Positions 8,907 to 18,511 of a stretch of DNA of 64,000 bases are shown piece after piece. The position numbers and the translations under genes were made by a program. The stretch is taken from NCBI GenBank assembly GCA_051880615.1, contig JBJEOH010000041.1, positions 1 through 64,000 of the forward strand, given 5' to 3'. The notes under the pieces were generated by a model that searched no databases, had not been told where the DNA came from, and was given only the letters and a program-made list of their open reading frames with translations. This DNA comes from UBA7067 sp051880615 (GTDB lineage: Bacteria; Bacillota; Clostridia; Oscillospirales; Acutalibacteraceae). The first letter of the stretch is position 1, and every line of letters begins with the position of its first letter.

Positions 8907-10553
8907 ATGTATCAGGTTTTATATCGTAAATGGCGTCCTCAGTATTTTAAGGATGTTGTAGGGCAGGAGCATATCACAACGGCGCTGAAAAACGAGCTTG
9001 TGTCAGGCAGAATCAACCACGCCTACCTTTTTACAGGCTGTCGCGGAACAGGTAAGACGACCTGCGCAAAAATACTTGCAAAGGCGGTGAACTGCCTTAA
9101 TCCGCAAAACGGCGACCCGTGCGGTGAGTGTGAAAACTGCCGTGATTTTGCACAGGGAAAATTATATGATGTTGTTGAGATTGACGCCGCAAGCAATACA
9201 GGCGTTGACAATATAAGAACAATAATTGAAGAGGCTATGCAGCACCCCTCTAATCCGAATGTAAGGTACAGGGTGTATATTATTGACGAGGTTCATATGC
9301 TATCGGGAGGTGCGTTCAACGCACTGCTCAAAACTCTTGAAGAGCCGCCTTCACATGTTCTTTTTATTCTCGCAACCACTGAGGTTCACAAGCTGCCTGC
9401 AACAATTCTTTCACGCTGTCAGCGCTTTGATTTTCATAGGATTTCGCCTGATAAAATGTCGCAGAGGCTCTGCTATATCGCTCAGCAGGAGGGAGCGACC
9501 CTCAGTGTTGACGCCGCGCTTTTGATTGCAAGCGTTGCTGACGGAGCTTTTCGTGACGCTTTGTCAATACTTGACCGCTGTATCGGCAACTCGCTCGATA
9601 TTACCGAGCAGGTTGTGCGCGAAGCTGCAGGACTTGCAAACAGGGATTATCTTTTTTCAATCGGCGATTCGCTCAAGGAGCGCGAGTGTGCCGAGGCGCT
9701 TATTGCGGTTGATAAGCTTTATAAGGACTCAAAGGATATGGCGCAGCTGTGCCGTGAGCTTATTGCTTATTTCAGAAATTTAATGCTTATAAAAACGCTT
9801 AAGGAGCCTCGTGAACTGCTTGTTATGTCAAACGAGGAATATTCGCAGTCACAGCAGCAGGCGAGATATATTTCCTTAGGAGAAATTATATACGCAATGG
9901 ACGCGCTTCAGATTGCCTGTGACAGAATGTCAAGGGGCAACGACAGCCGCACAGAGCTTGAAATGGCGCTTATCAAAATCTGCTCGCCAGAAATGTCGCA
10001 GGATTTACAGTCGATTTTAGACCGCCTTTCATCGCTTGAACGCAAGCTCAGAAACGGTATTACCGTAACAGCCGACAGCAAGAGTGTTGCTTCGGAAAGT
10101 CGGTCGAATCAAAATTTGATCCCGCAGGAAGCAGAGTATACCGAAAAAACTCAGCCGATTGTGACAAATCCTGCACAGGAGAGTGCAAGAGTGCAAAGCA
10201 GTGCAAGCATAGAGGAAATTATGAAAAGCTGCGTTCCTATGCAGCAGTGGCAGGATGTGCTTGATGTTGTCAAAAAGGAGTCGAAGTCGGTTGCAACCGC
10301 ATTTGCAAAGACTAACGCATATACAAGCGGCGATTACCTGCTGATTGAGTCCGACAGTGATCTGCCGTTTAAAATGCTCAAGAGCCAGCATCAGCGAGAG
10401 GCTATGCGCAGTGCGATAAAAGAGGTTACGGGCCGGGTGTATAAGCTTGGCCCGTATAAGCCGACAGGCGAAAAAGCCGAGAAAAAGGAAGACCCTCTCA
10501 AAAGCCTTGCCGAAAAGCTTGAAAGCGGCGGAGTTAAGGTTGAAACAGAATAA
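8907..10553 (+). CDS. dnaX: DNA polymerase III subunits gamma and tau
   Basis: Clamp-loader ATPase of the replicative polymerase. Visible motifs: Walker A GCRGTGKTT, zinc-binding CGECENC, Walker B DEVHML, and the sensor/arginine region SRCQRFDFHRI, all in the first 200 residues. The C-terminal third is variable as usual. The ATG at 8907 has GGAGGT 7 nt upstream and gives MYQVLYRKWRPQYF, the standard start; a TTG further upstream (8883) is not needed. The usual Firmicutes followers ybaB and recR are absent here; a terminator comes directly after. Confidence 0.96.
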   Translation: MYQVLYRKWRPQYFKDVVGQEHITTALKNELVSGRINHAYLFTGCRGTGKTTCAKILAKAVNCLNPQNGDPCGECENCRDFAQGKLYDVVEIDAASNTGVDNIRTIIEEAMQHPSNPNVRYRVYIIDEVHMLSGGAFNALLKTLEEPPSHVLFILATTEVHKLPATILSRCQRFDFHRISPDKMSQRLCYIAQQEGATLSVDAALLIASVADGAFRDALSILDRCIGNSLDITEQVVREAAGLANRDYLFSIGDSLKERECAEALIAVDKLYKDSKDMAQLCRELIAYFRNLMLIKTLKEPRELLVMSNEEYSQSQQQARYISLGEIIYAMDALQIACDRMSRGNDSRTELEMALIKICSPEMSQDLQSILDRLSSLERKLRNGITVTADSKSVASESRSNQNLIPQEAEYTEKTQPIVTNPAQESARVQSSASIEEIMKSCVPMQQWQDVLDVVKKESKSVATAFAKTNAYTSGDYLLIESDSDLPFKMLKSQHQREAMRSAIKEVTGRVYKLGPYKPTGEKAEKKEDPLKSLAEKLESGGVKVETE

Positions 10554-10555
10554 AA

Positions 10556-10606
10556 CAAAACCGTCCTGAAACGAATGATGAACATTCGCAGGACGGTTGA
10601 TTTTTT
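10556..10606. terminator. Bidirectional terminator between dnaX and the aminotransferase
   Basis: Stem ACCGTCCTG/CAGGACGGT with an inner CGAATG/CATTCG stem, followed by TTTTTT on the plus strand and by T-rich sequence on the minus strand. It serves both convergent genes. Confidence 0.88.
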
Positions 10607-10616
10607 GTCCGGTAAA

Positions 10617-11816
10617 TCAAACTAAGCTCTTCACCGTATCGGCAACATACATAACATCCTCGTCTGTAAGCAGCGTGTGCAGCGGCAGAGTTATCTCGTT
10701 TTCATACTGATGATAAGCATTCGGAAAATCCTTGATGTCAAAGCCGAGGTACTTATAAGCCGTCAAAAGCGGCAAAGGCTTGTAATGCACATTTGTCGTT
10801 ATGTGCTTTTCGGCAAGCCTTGTAATAAGCTCGTTGCGCTTCTCGACATTATAGCCGGGAATCCTCAGCAGATACAGGTGTCCGCTTGAGCGAAAGTCCT
10901 CGCCCGAATGAATCATCGGCTTGAGCCCCATCGGAAGGAAAACGCTGTCATACATTTTTATTATCTCGTGGCGGCGGTTTAAAAGCGCGTCATAGCGTTC
11001 AAGCTGCTTTACTCCAATAGCCGCCAGAACATCGGGCATATTGCATTTGTATGCAGGCGCGATAATATCGTATTCCCATGCGCCGAGCTGCATTTTTGAA
11101 AAAGCGTCCTTCGTCTGTCCGTGAAGCGAATAGACCCTGAACATACGCTCAAGCTCGTCATTGTCAATTCCGTCAATGTTCTGCCAAGTTATAGCACCGC
11201 CCTCAGCAGTTGTCAGGTTTTTAACCGCGTGAAATGAAAAAGCGGTAAAATCAGCAAGCTTGCCGCTCGGTATGTTATATCTTGTTGCACCAAGACCGTG
11301 AGCCGAGTCGGATAATATAACAACTCTGCCAAACGCCTTTTGCAATGGATTTGCCTCGTTAGGCTTATAAATAGACCGCTTGCTTTCGACTATTTCACGA
11401 ATACGCTTCTGATCGCACACCTTGCCGCCGACATTAACAGGGATAATAGCCTTGGTGCGCTCGTTTATGAGCTTTTCAAGACTGTCGCAGTCAATAGAAA
11501 ACGAATCTGGTGCGGTGTCGGCAAGCACAAGCTTTGCACCGACATGCTTAACAACAGAGGCTGTTGCGGTGTAGGTGTAGGCAGTGGTTATAACCTCGTC
11601 ACCCTCCGAGACGCCGAGCATACGCAGCGCCATCTCCATTGCCGCAGTGCAGGAGTTAAAGCAGACAGTGTGGTCTGTGCCGACATATTCGCTCACCTTT
11701 TTTTCAAGCGTTCTTGATTCAGGTCCTGTGGTTATCCAGCCTGATTTTAAAACCCTGACGACCTCATTTATTTCCTCATCAGTGATGTCGGGAGGAGAAA
11801 ACGGAATATCCCTCAT
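10617..11816 (-). CDS. DegT/DnrJ/EryC1/StrS family sugar aminotransferase
   Basis: PLP-dependent enzyme that transaminates nucleotide-linked keto-sugars for surface polysaccharide or glycan modification. The PLP lysine lies in SFHAVKNLTTAEGG (about residue 195-208), and the substrate-pocket histidine region LSDSAHGLGA precedes it. Length of 399 aa fits. The ATG at 11816 has AGAGG 8 nt upstream and begins MRDIPFSPPDI; a TTG six codons upstream is open but less likely. No other sugar-biosynthesis genes are adjacent, so the sugar cannot be named. Confidence 0.9.
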   Translation of the reverse strand: MRDIPFSPPDITDEEINEVVRVLKSGWITTGPESRTLEKKVSEYVGTDHTVCFNSCTAAMEMALRMLGVSEGDEVITTAYTYTATASVVKHVGAKLVLADTAPDSFSIDCDSLEKLINERTKAIIPVNVGGKVCDQKRIREIVESKRSIYKPNEANPLQKAFGRVVILSDSAHGLGATRYNIPSGKLADFTAFSFHAVKNLTTAEGGAITWQNIDGIDNDELERMFRVYSLHGQTKDAFSKMQLGAWEYDIIAPAYKCNMPDVLAAIGVKQLERYDALLNRRHEIIKMYDSVFLPMGLKPMIHSGEDFRSSGHLYLLRIPGYNVEKRNELITRLAEKHITTNVHYKPLPLLTAYKYLGFDIKDFPNAYHQYENEITLPLHTLLTDEDVMYVADTVKSLV

Positions 11817-11952
11817 TTTGTTTTCCTCTTTCAAGTATATTAATTTGCAATATTTCTGTCTTTGATTTACAATTCTGATATAAACCGATTATGATAATTC
11901 TATCATTGCAGAACATAAAAGTCAATCGACGATAAAGACGGAGTGTCAAAAT

Positions 11953-12855
11953 ATGCATTATTATTCTCTTAACGAATATTTACGCCGCAAATTCGGCGAG
12001 CCTGTGTATAAATTAAGCTTAAGCGGCGGTATGACCTGCCCGAACCGTGACGGCAAAATCGGCACAAGAGGCTGTATTTTTTGCAGCGCAGGCGGCTCGG
12101 GCGAGTTTGCCGCAAGCGCTGACCTTGATATTGACAGGCAGATAGAAAGCGCCAAAAGCCTTGTTACAGGCAAAACAAAGGCAAAGCAATTTATCGCGTA
12201 CTTTCAGCCGTTTACAAACACCTACGCCGATGTGCAGTATCTTGAACACATTTTTATGCAGGCGATAAAGTGTGATGATATTTGCGCGCTGTCAATCGCA
12301 ACCCGACCTGATTGCATTGAAAATGATAAGCTTGAATTGCTTGAACGCCTTAACAGAATAAAGCCTGTTTTTGTCGAGCTTGGCTTGCAGACCATTCACA
12401 GCCGCACTGCAAGGTACATACGCCGAGGCTATGAGCTTGAGGTGTTTGACGCAGCGGTAAAAAATCTTAAGTCAATCGGCGTGAATGTGGTAGTTCACCT
12501 TATTTTGGGTTTGCCTAATGAGAGCAGGGAAGAGATGCTTGAAAGCGTTTCCTATGTTGCGCACAGCGGTGCAGACGGAATAAAGCTTCAGCTTCTGCAT
12601 TTGCTTAAGGGAACCGACCTTGCCGCAGAGTATGAGAAAAAGCCGTTCTATATTCTGAATCTTCACGAATACACAGAGCTTATCTGTGACTGCATTGAGC
12701 TTTTGCCGCCCGATATGGTTGTGCACAGGATAACAGGCGACGGTGACAAAAAGCTTTTGATTGAGCCGAAGTGGAGCGGCAATAAAAGGCTTGTACTGAA
12801 CACAATCAATAAAGCCCTGCGTGAGCGCGATGTCATACAGGGCAGTAAATTTTAA
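11953..12855 (+). CDS. Radical SAM protein, YhcC/TIGR01212-like
   Basis: Predicted radical S-adenosylmethionine enzyme of 300 aa. The N-terminal iron-sulfur motif is GGMTCPNRDGKIGTRGCIFC, with the wide cysteine spacing typical of the YhcC/YtqA group rather than the canonical CX3CX2C. ELGLQTIHSRTARYIRRGY and HLILGLPNE are also family-like. The group resembles the Elp3 catalytic core and may act on RNA, but the substrate is not established. It is convergent with the MATE gene, the two coding ends overlapping by 3 nt. Confidence 0.85.
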   Translation: MHYYSLNEYLRRKFGEPVYKLSLSGGMTCPNRDGKIGTRGCIFCSAGGSGEFAASADLDIDRQIESAKSLVTGKTKAKQFIAYFQPFTNTYADVQYLEHIFMQAIKCDDICALSIATRPDCIENDKLELLERLNRIKPVFVELGLQTIHSRTARYIRRGYELEVFDAAVKNLKSIGVNVVVHLILGLPNESREEMLESVSYVAHSGADGIKLQLLHLLKGTDLAAEYEKKPFYILNLHEYTELICDCIELLPPDMVVHRITGDGDKKLLIEPKWSGNKRLVLNTINKALRERDVIQGSKF

Positions 12856-14126
12856 ATGTTTTTCTTTTTCAGCAATAAAACCGACACCGCGCAGACTATA
12901 AACTCGGATACCGCGATCGACAACCATACGCCGTTTATTCCGAACAGATACGACAGCAAAAATGCCGACGGAATTATAACCGCAACACTTCGCAGAATTG
13001 AGATTATAAAGCCGTTTTTCGGTCGGTCGATTGACGAAAAGTAGGAGGAACAAAGTACATTTATTCCCGAGAAGAAAATCGAAATAAAATAAACCCGCAA
13101 GCCGACAGCGGCAATTTCCAGAAGCCTTTGATTGTTTTCGTTATCAAAGGCTTTTACTATAGGTTCGGTAAAAATAAAGGTAATTATATATACAGCGGCA
13201 GAAAATGTGATCGCCGTTATTATACCGTATTTCAGAATTTTCTTTGCATCACCAAGCCTGCCCAAGCCGTAGCTGCGGCTTATTATAGGCTGAGAGCCTT
13301 GCGCAATACCCGTAAAAATTGAGTTTACAACAATCGCAATGTTTGCGATAACACCGTATGCCGCAACGCCGATGTTGCCCTCAATATAAAGAATAATTGT
13401 GTTGAAAATCAGCATTACTATCCCGCTTGAAAGCTCTGTGATAAGTGCCGAGATACCAAGCGTTACAATGTCCTTTGCGGCTTTTATTGTAAGACAAACT
13501 CTTTTGAATTTAAGAGTATTGCTCTTTTTGAAAAAGTGAATTGACAGTACAAGCAGGCTGACAAGCGGCGAAAATCCTGTTGCAAGCGCTGCACCTGTTA
13601 TGCCAAGCCCCATAGGAAACACCAGAATATAGTCAAACACAATGTTTGTGAAGGTGCCGAGTACGGTCGCCGCCATAGAAAGCTTCGGGTCGCCGTCGTT
13701 CCTGACAAAGCAGGTTGTGATGTTGTTGAAAATAAACAGCGGCGCAAAAAGCATAATAATTTGCAGATAGATTCTTGTCAGCTCAAAAACCTCACCCTCT
13801 GCGCCTAAGAGCGCGCTTATCTGAGCAGACAGGGTAAGACCGCATATAAAAAACAAAGCCGACACTATAGCGCCGAAAATCAGCGAGCGCGTAAAAACCG
13901 TGTCTGATTTTGAAATTGAAAATCTTGTCGCACCGCCCATGCCAAGCATCAGACCAATACCTATTACAAGGCTGAATATCGGGATAGCGAGGTTGAGCGC
14001 CGTAAGACCGTTTGCGCCGACACCCTGAGCCACAAAATATGTGTCTGCAAGGACATAAAGCGACAGTCCTATCATACCCAAAATATTGAGAGAAACATAT
14101 TTTGCAAATGTTCGTTTAATGTTCAT
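12852..14126 (-). CDS. MATE family efflux transporter
   Basis: Multidrug and toxic compound extrusion type antiporter of 424 residues with about twelve hydrophobic helices in two related halves. The start is MNIKRTFAKYVSLNILGMIGLSLYVLADTYFVAQG, and the repeat-half motif GIAQGSQPIISRSYGLG matches the family. GGAGG precedes the ATG. It is divergent from the copper repressor gene. The sequence does not reveal the substrate. Confidence 0.9.
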   Translation of the reverse strand: MNIKRTFAKYVSLNILGMIGLSLYVLADTYFVAQGVGANGLTALNLAIPIFSLVIGIGLMLGMGGATRFSISKSDTVFTRSLIFGAIVSALFFICGLTLSAQISALLGAEGEVFELTRIYLQIIMLFAPLFIFNNITTCFVRNDGDPKLSMAATVLGTFTNIVFDYILVFPMGLGITGAALATGFSPLVSLLVLSIHFFKKSNTLKFKRVCLTIKAAKDIVTLGISALITELSSGIVMLIFNTIILYIEGNIGVAAYGVIANIAIVVNSIFTGIAQGSQPIISRSYGLGRLGDAKKILKYGIITAITFSAAVYIITFIFTEPIVKAFDNENNQRLLEIAAVGLRVYFISIFFSGINVLCSSYFSSIDRPKNGFIISILRSVAVIIPSAFLLSYLFGINGVWLSIAVSEFIVCAVSVLLLKKKNI

Positions 14127-14203
14127 TATTTCCTCCGAGATAGTGGTTTCAAAATATCAGCACTAATTATTATACCAATTAAAGCGTAGAAATCAAATTC
14201 TCA

Positions 14204-14232
14204 TTGACAAATACCCCTACGGGGTATATAAT
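14204..14232 (+). promoter_or_regulatory. csoR-copA promoter with CsoR operator inside the spacer
   Basis: TTGACA (14204-14209) and TATAAT (14227-14232), 17-nt spacer. The spacer is filled by the palindrome ATACCCCTACGGGGTAT (14211-14227), a GC-rich dyad of the kind bound by CsoR repressors. Repressor binding would block RNA polymerase directly; copper would release it. Confidence 0.85.
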
Positions 14233-14280
14233 GTAGGTGCTTGATGAATTAAAATAAAATGAAAAGAGAGAATAAATTCT

Positions 14281-14586
14281 ATGAAAGAAAAATGCTGCTG
14301 CGATTCTCACAAGACAAAGGAACGCTCCGAACAGGAGTATAAAAAGCTTATCAACCGCTTAAGCCGCATTGAGGGGCAGATAAGAGGAATAAGGGGTATG
14401 GTCGAAAAAAACGCCTACTGCACCGATATTCTCATTCAGGTGTCGGCGGTGAATGCAGCGCTCAACGCCTTTAACCGTGAGCTGCTTTCTAACCACATCA
14501 AAACCTGTGTGGCAGATGATATTCGCAGCGGCAAGGACGAAACTATAGACGAGCTTGTTATTACTCTGCAAAAGCTTATGAAATAG
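14281..14586 (+). CDS. csoR: CsoR/FrmR family metal-sensing repressor
   Basis: Small all-helical tetrameric repressor of 101 aa. The family core is NRLSRIEGQIRGIRGMVEKNAYCTDILIQVSAV with the metal-binding Cys at NAYC, and the second-site His and Cys are seen in SNHIKTCV. The N-terminus is Cys rich (MKEKCCCDSHK). It lies 10 bp upstream of copA and directly downstream of a promoter that overlaps a copper-type operator, so it very likely represses itself and copA until Cu(I) binds. Confidence 0.9.
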   Translation: MKEKCCCDSHKTKERSEQEYKKLINRLSRIEGQIRGIRGMVEKNAYCTDILIQVSAVNAALNAFNRELLSNHIKTCVADDIRSGKDETIDELVITLQKLMK

Positions 14587-14596
14587 GAGTGATATA

Positions 14597-17101
14597 ATGC
14601 AACAATTTACCGTTACGGGAATGAGCTGTGCCGCGTGCAGTGCAAGAATAGAAAAGGCAGTGTCAAAGGTGCCGGGCGTTACATCATGCTCGGTAAGCCT
14701 GCTTACAAATTCTATGAGCGTTGACGGCACTGCAAAGCCTCAGGATATTATAAAAGCCGTTGAACACTCGGGCTATGGCGCAAGACTGAAAGGCTCGGCA
14801 GAAACTACGGTACAGCAAGGCGAAGCAGACAAAACAAGGGGCAATGCTGAAACACACCTGCTCAGGCTAAGACTTTTATTCTCAATTATCTTTCTTATAC
14901 CTCTGATGTATTTATCAATGGGACATATGATGTGGGGCTGGTATGTGCCGGATATTCTTGCCAATAATCATATCGCTATGGGACTTATACAGCTTTTGTT
15001 GACCGCCGTTATTATGGTTATTAACCAAAGATTTTTTGTCAGCGGCTTCAAAGCCCTGTTCAGGGGTGCGCCGAATATGGACACGCTTGTGTCACTTGGT
15101 GCAGGCGCATCTTTTGTTTACAGCACATATGCGCTTTTTGCAATGACGCACGCTCAGCTAAGCGGCGATATGAACGGCGTTATGATGTATATGCACGAGT
15201 TCTATTTTGAATCGGCGGCGATGATTTTAACGCTTATCACACTCGGAAAAATGCTTGAGGCTTACTCAAAGGGCAGAACAACCGACGCAATAAAAAGCCT
15301 GATGAAGCTTGCACCGAAAACAGCCGTAATCATAAAGAACGGCGAAGAACAAACCGTACCGATTGAGCAGGTTAAACGAGGAGATGTATTTGTAGTCCGA
15401 CCGGGAGATAATATACCCGTTGACGGCATTGTGGTTGACGGAGAAACAGCGGTTAATGAGTCGGCACTCACAGGAGAAAGTATCCCTGTTGATAAGCGAG
15501 TAGGTGATGCGGTTTCAGCGGCAACGCTCAATCAGTCGGGCTTTATCAGGTGCGAGGCTACAAAGGTTGGAGAGGACACAACGCTTTCGCAGATAATAAA
15601 AATGGTGAGTGATGCGTCGGCAACAAAAGCGCCGATAGCAAAGATTGCCGACAAGGTGTCGGGAGTGTTCGTGCCGATTGTTATTGCGATTGCAGTTATA
15701 GCAACAGCTGTGTGGCTTATCTGCGGTCAGAACATCGGCTTTGCGCTTGCAAGGGGAATTTCGGTGCTTGTAATCAGCTGTCCGTGTGCTTTGGGACTTG
15801 CAACGCCTGTTGCGATAATGGTGGGCAGCGGTATCGGCGCAAAGCACGGCATACTGTTTAAAACAGCTCAGTCACTTGAACTGGCAGGCAAGATAAGGGT
15901 TGTCGCACTAGACAAGACAGGCACAATCACAAGAGGCGAGCCTGAGGTGACCGATATTATCCCTGCTGTCGGAATATCGCAGGGGGAGCTTTTGAAAGCC
16001 GCCGCTTCACTTGAAAGAAAAAGCGAGCATCCGCTTGCAAAGGCGATACTCGCTAAGGCTGAAGAATTGCAGCTTGAATACAATGAGGTGCAGGACTTTA
16101 AAGCGTTGACAGGCAGCGGACTTACAGGCACGATAAATGGGCAGACAATAATCGGCGGAAACCTCAGACTGATAAGTAAAAGCACAGATGTTTCCGATGA
16201 AATATCAAAGACAGCCGACCGACTTTCAGGCAATGGAAAAACACCGCTGTTTTTCTCAAAAGGCGGTACTCTGCTCGGAATTATCGCAGCAGCCGATATT
16301 ATCAAGGAGGACAGTCCGGCGGCTGTTAATCAGCTTCAAAATATGGGAATCCGCGTTGTTATGCTGACAGGCGACAACGAGCGCACTGCAAACGCAATCG
16401 GCAAGCAGGCTGGCGTTGATGAGGTTATCGCAGGGGTTCTGCCAGATGGCAAGGGAAATGTGATAAAGCAGCTTAAAGGGCAAGGCGGTGTTGCGATGGT
16501 CGGTGACGGCATCAACGATGCTCCTGCTCTTACGGTAGCCGATGTCGGTATTGCAATCGGTGCAGGAACGGACATAGCCATTGACGCCGCCGATGTTGTA
16601 CTGATGAAAAGCCGCTTAAGCGATGTTCCTGCATCAATCAGGCTGAGCCGTGCAACGCTCAGAAATATTCACGAAAACCTGTTCTGGGCGTTTATATACA
16701 ATGTAATAGGAATTCCGCTTGCCGCAGGCGTGTTTATCGCGGCTTTAGGCTGGCAGCTTACTCCGATGTTCGGTGCAGCGGCTATGAGCCTTTCAAGCGT
16801 TTGCGTTGTTACAAATGCGTTAAGGCTGAATTTATTTAATATATACAGCTCAAAAAGAGACAGAAAAACAAAGAAAATAGCAAAGGAGATTAAGACTATG
16901 CAAAAGACAATGAAAATTGAGGGTATGATGTGCCCGCACTGTGAGGCAACTGTAAAAAAGGCTCTTGAGGAGCTGCCGCAGGTTGCAAATGCTGAGGTAA
17001 GCCACGAAAAGGGAACAGCCGTTGTAACCCTGTCGGCAGATATATCCGACGATGTTCTCAGAAAAACAGTTGAGTACAAGGGTTATAAGGTGCTGCTTTG
17101 A
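14597..17101 (+). CDS. copA: Copper-exporting P1B-type ATPase with C-terminal CopZ-like domain
   Basis: Membrane Cu(I) exporter of 834 aa. Order of parts: N-terminal metal-binding domain GMSCAACSARIEKAV (about residues 7-21); transmembrane helices; actuator TGES; the copper site CPCALG in helix 6; phosphorylation motif DKTGTIT; SEHPLAKAI; ATP-binding MLTGDN and GDGINDAPAL. After the last helices a second metal-binding domain, GMMCPHCEATVKKAL, occupies the last 67 residues. Most CopA proteins end before this, so it looks like a fused CopZ chaperone. An internal start could make the chaperone separately (see 16898). Confidence 0.93.
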   Translation: MQQFTVTGMSCAACSARIEKAVSKVPGVTSCSVSLLTNSMSVDGTAKPQDIIKAVEHSGYGARLKGSAETTVQQGEADKTRGNAETHLLRLRLLFSIIFLIPLMYLSMGHMMWGWYVPDILANNHIAMGLIQLLLTAVIMVINQRFFVSGFKALFRGAPNMDTLVSLGAGASFVYSTYALFAMTHAQLSGDMNGVMMYMHEFYFESAAMILTLITLGKMLEAYSKGRTTDAIKSLMKLAPKTAVIIKNGEEQTVPIEQVKRGDVFVVRPGDNIPVDGIVVDGETAVNESALTGESIPVDKRVGDAVSAATLNQSGFIRCEATKVGEDTTLSQIIKMVSDASATKAPIAKIADKVSGVFVPIVIAIAVIATAVWLICGQNIGFALARGISVLVISCPCALGLATPVAIMVGSGIGAKHGILFKTAQSLELAGKIRVVALDKTGTITRGEPEVTDIIPAVGISQGELLKAAASLERKSEHPLAKAILAKAEELQLEYNEVQDFKALTGSGLTGTINGQTIIGGNLRLISKSTDVSDEISKTADRLSGNGKTPLFFSKGGTLLGIIAAADIIKEDSPAAVNQLQNMGIRVVMLTGDNERTANAIGKQAGVDEVIAGVLPDGKGNVIKQLKGQGGVAMVGDGINDAPALTVADVGIAIGAGTDIAIDAADVVLMKSRLSDVPASIRLSRATLRNIHENLFWAFIYNVIGIPLAAGVFIAALGWQLTPMFGAAAMSLSSVCVVTNALRLNLFNIYSSKRDRKTKKIAKEIKTMQKTMKIEGMMCPHCEATVKKALEELPQVANAEVSHEKGTAVVTLSADISDDVLRKTVEYKGYKVLL
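16883..17101 (+). CDS. Possible internally initiated CopZ-like copper chaperone (67 aa)
   Basis: Inside the copA frame AAGGAG (16883-16888) stands 9 nt before an in-frame ATG at 16898. Translation from there gives a complete 67-residue heavy-metal-associated domain with MMCPHC, the length and sequence of a free CopZ. The copA frame reads straight through, so both a fused and a free form may be made. Seen: ribosome site, start, domain. Inferred: that it is used. Alternatively the site is a relic of a formerly separate copZ gene. Confidence 0.45.
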   Translation, partial: KEIKTMQKTMKIEGMMCPHCEATVKKALEELPQVANAEVSHEKGTAVVTLSADISDDVLRKTVEYKGYKVLL

Positions 17102-17164
17102 TAAAGTGAAGAGAGAAGAGAATCGGTTGCAGCAGCTTTACCGATGTTTATACAAAAATACAAC

Positions 17165-18511
17165 TCAGAATCCCATCTCTCTCAGACTGTTCACAAGCTG
17201 AACATAGTATTCCCTGACATCAAATCCGGGTATATTCTCACGGTTCAGATCGACCATATCTCCGTGGGATATACCCCTTTTTCCGTTAGCAGTCAAAAAA
17301 GTAAAGTTGTTTCCCCATTTGAGCGAATTCTCCGACACAAGCCCGTCGTTTGCTCCGTCGAAGTATTTTACGAGATGATATGTAAAGTTAAGCGGGAATT
17401 TGCCGTTTGTTGCTTTGTTAAGCTTTGAGCCGACGCTTTGGCAGTATACATTGTCGGGTGTTTTCATTTCGCGGTCAAGCTCAATGCAGCGGCTTGATGT
17501 AAGGTCGCGCACAGCCGACATAAAATCGGGGTTTTGATCACCGAGCCTTTTCATAGTGAAGTTATATGCGTTTTCAATCTGCTTTTGGGCAGGTATCGGA
17601 ATTTTATTTAAAAGGTAATCCGCGAATTCACAACCCAGGTGCGGAGTGTTAATCGTTGTCAGCGATGCGACATACTGTGATATTCCACAGCAGCTTAAGG
17701 CATAGCGGCTGTCAAGACCGCCCTTGGAGTGTGCTATGATGTTCACCCTTTCACAGCCCGTATCCGTCACAATCTGCCGTATGCGCTGTGCAAGCTCCAT
17801 ACCGCTGTCGGCAACTGATGCGGCGGACTGATGCTTGCCGTAATAGATAACCGCTCCGTTTTTCTGAAGCTCATCCGGAATTCTGCCCCAGTAATTGACA
17901 TATTTATAATCTCTGAAAAACACGCCGTGAACAAGCAGTAAGGGGTATTTTGTTCTGCAAATCTGCTGATTTTGTCGGCTTAGGTTCAGCTTTGCCTTGT
18001 CACACTCAAAATCAACCTCTGCCGATACAACTCTGATTATGCCAAACAGCGCAAAAAGATTTGCAATCGGAATCATACCGCACAGCAACCCGACTACTCT
18101 ATGGCGCAGTCCGAGCTGCACAGATGTGAGATATACGCAGATAATACCGTTCCAAAACAACAGTGAAAGTGTAAGAATACACACAAGCGCGCTGATTACC
18201 CAGATGTACCAGCGGCTTGGAAAAAGCGAAAAAGCGATAATGATATGGTATACTGCCGAAATAACGCTTGAGAATAAGAACATCTTAAGACAATAAGCAC
18301 CGTGGTAGCAAATACGCACAAGCATTGTCGGAAAACGCCGCCGCAAAAGTGAGGGAGCAGCATTTGCAAGCAGAAATAATATTGGTAATATGGGCAGAAG
18401 CCAGAACATACGCGTTCTTATTATCGGCACAACGCAGTTGGCACACAGACAAATGACTGCGCTCAAAAAAACAAAGTACAATGCATTTACAACGGGATTG
18501 CATTTTTTCAT
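17165..18511 (-). CDS. Membrane-anchored lipase-like alpha/beta hydrolase
   Basis: Protein of 448 aa with four to five hydrophobic helices in the first 160 residues, then an alpha/beta hydrolase domain. The domain starts with LLLVHGVFFRDYKYVNYWGRI and has the nucleophile elbow AHSKGG (about residue 265) and TINTPHLGCEFADYL, resembling triacylglycerol lipase/acyltransferase families. C-terminal DGANDGLVS and GISHGD supply a possible acid and His. The substrate is unknown. Its ATG overlaps the stop of the LysR gene (ATGA), so the two are co-translated. Confidence 0.7.
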   Translation of the reverse strand: MKKCNPVVNALYFVFLSAVICLCANCVVPIIRTRMFWLLPILPILFLLANAAPSLLRRRFPTMLVRICYHGAYCLKMFLFSSVISAVYHIIIAFSLFPSRWYIWVISALVCILTLSLLFWNGIICVYLTSVQLGLRHRVVGLLCGMIPIANLFALFGIIRVVSAEVDFECDKAKLNLSRQNQQICRTKYPLLLVHGVFFRDYKYVNYWGRIPDELQKNGAVIYYGKHQSAASVADSGMELAQRIRQIVTDTGCERVNIIAHSKGGLDSRYALSCCGISQYVASLTTINTPHLGCEFADYLLNKIPIPAQKQIENAYNFTMKRLGDQNPDFMSAVRDLTSSRCIELDREMKTPDNVYCQSVGSKLNKATNGKFPLNFTYHLVKYFDGANDGLVSENSLKWGNNFTFLTANGKRGISHGDMVDLNRENIPGFDVREYYVQLVNSLREMGF

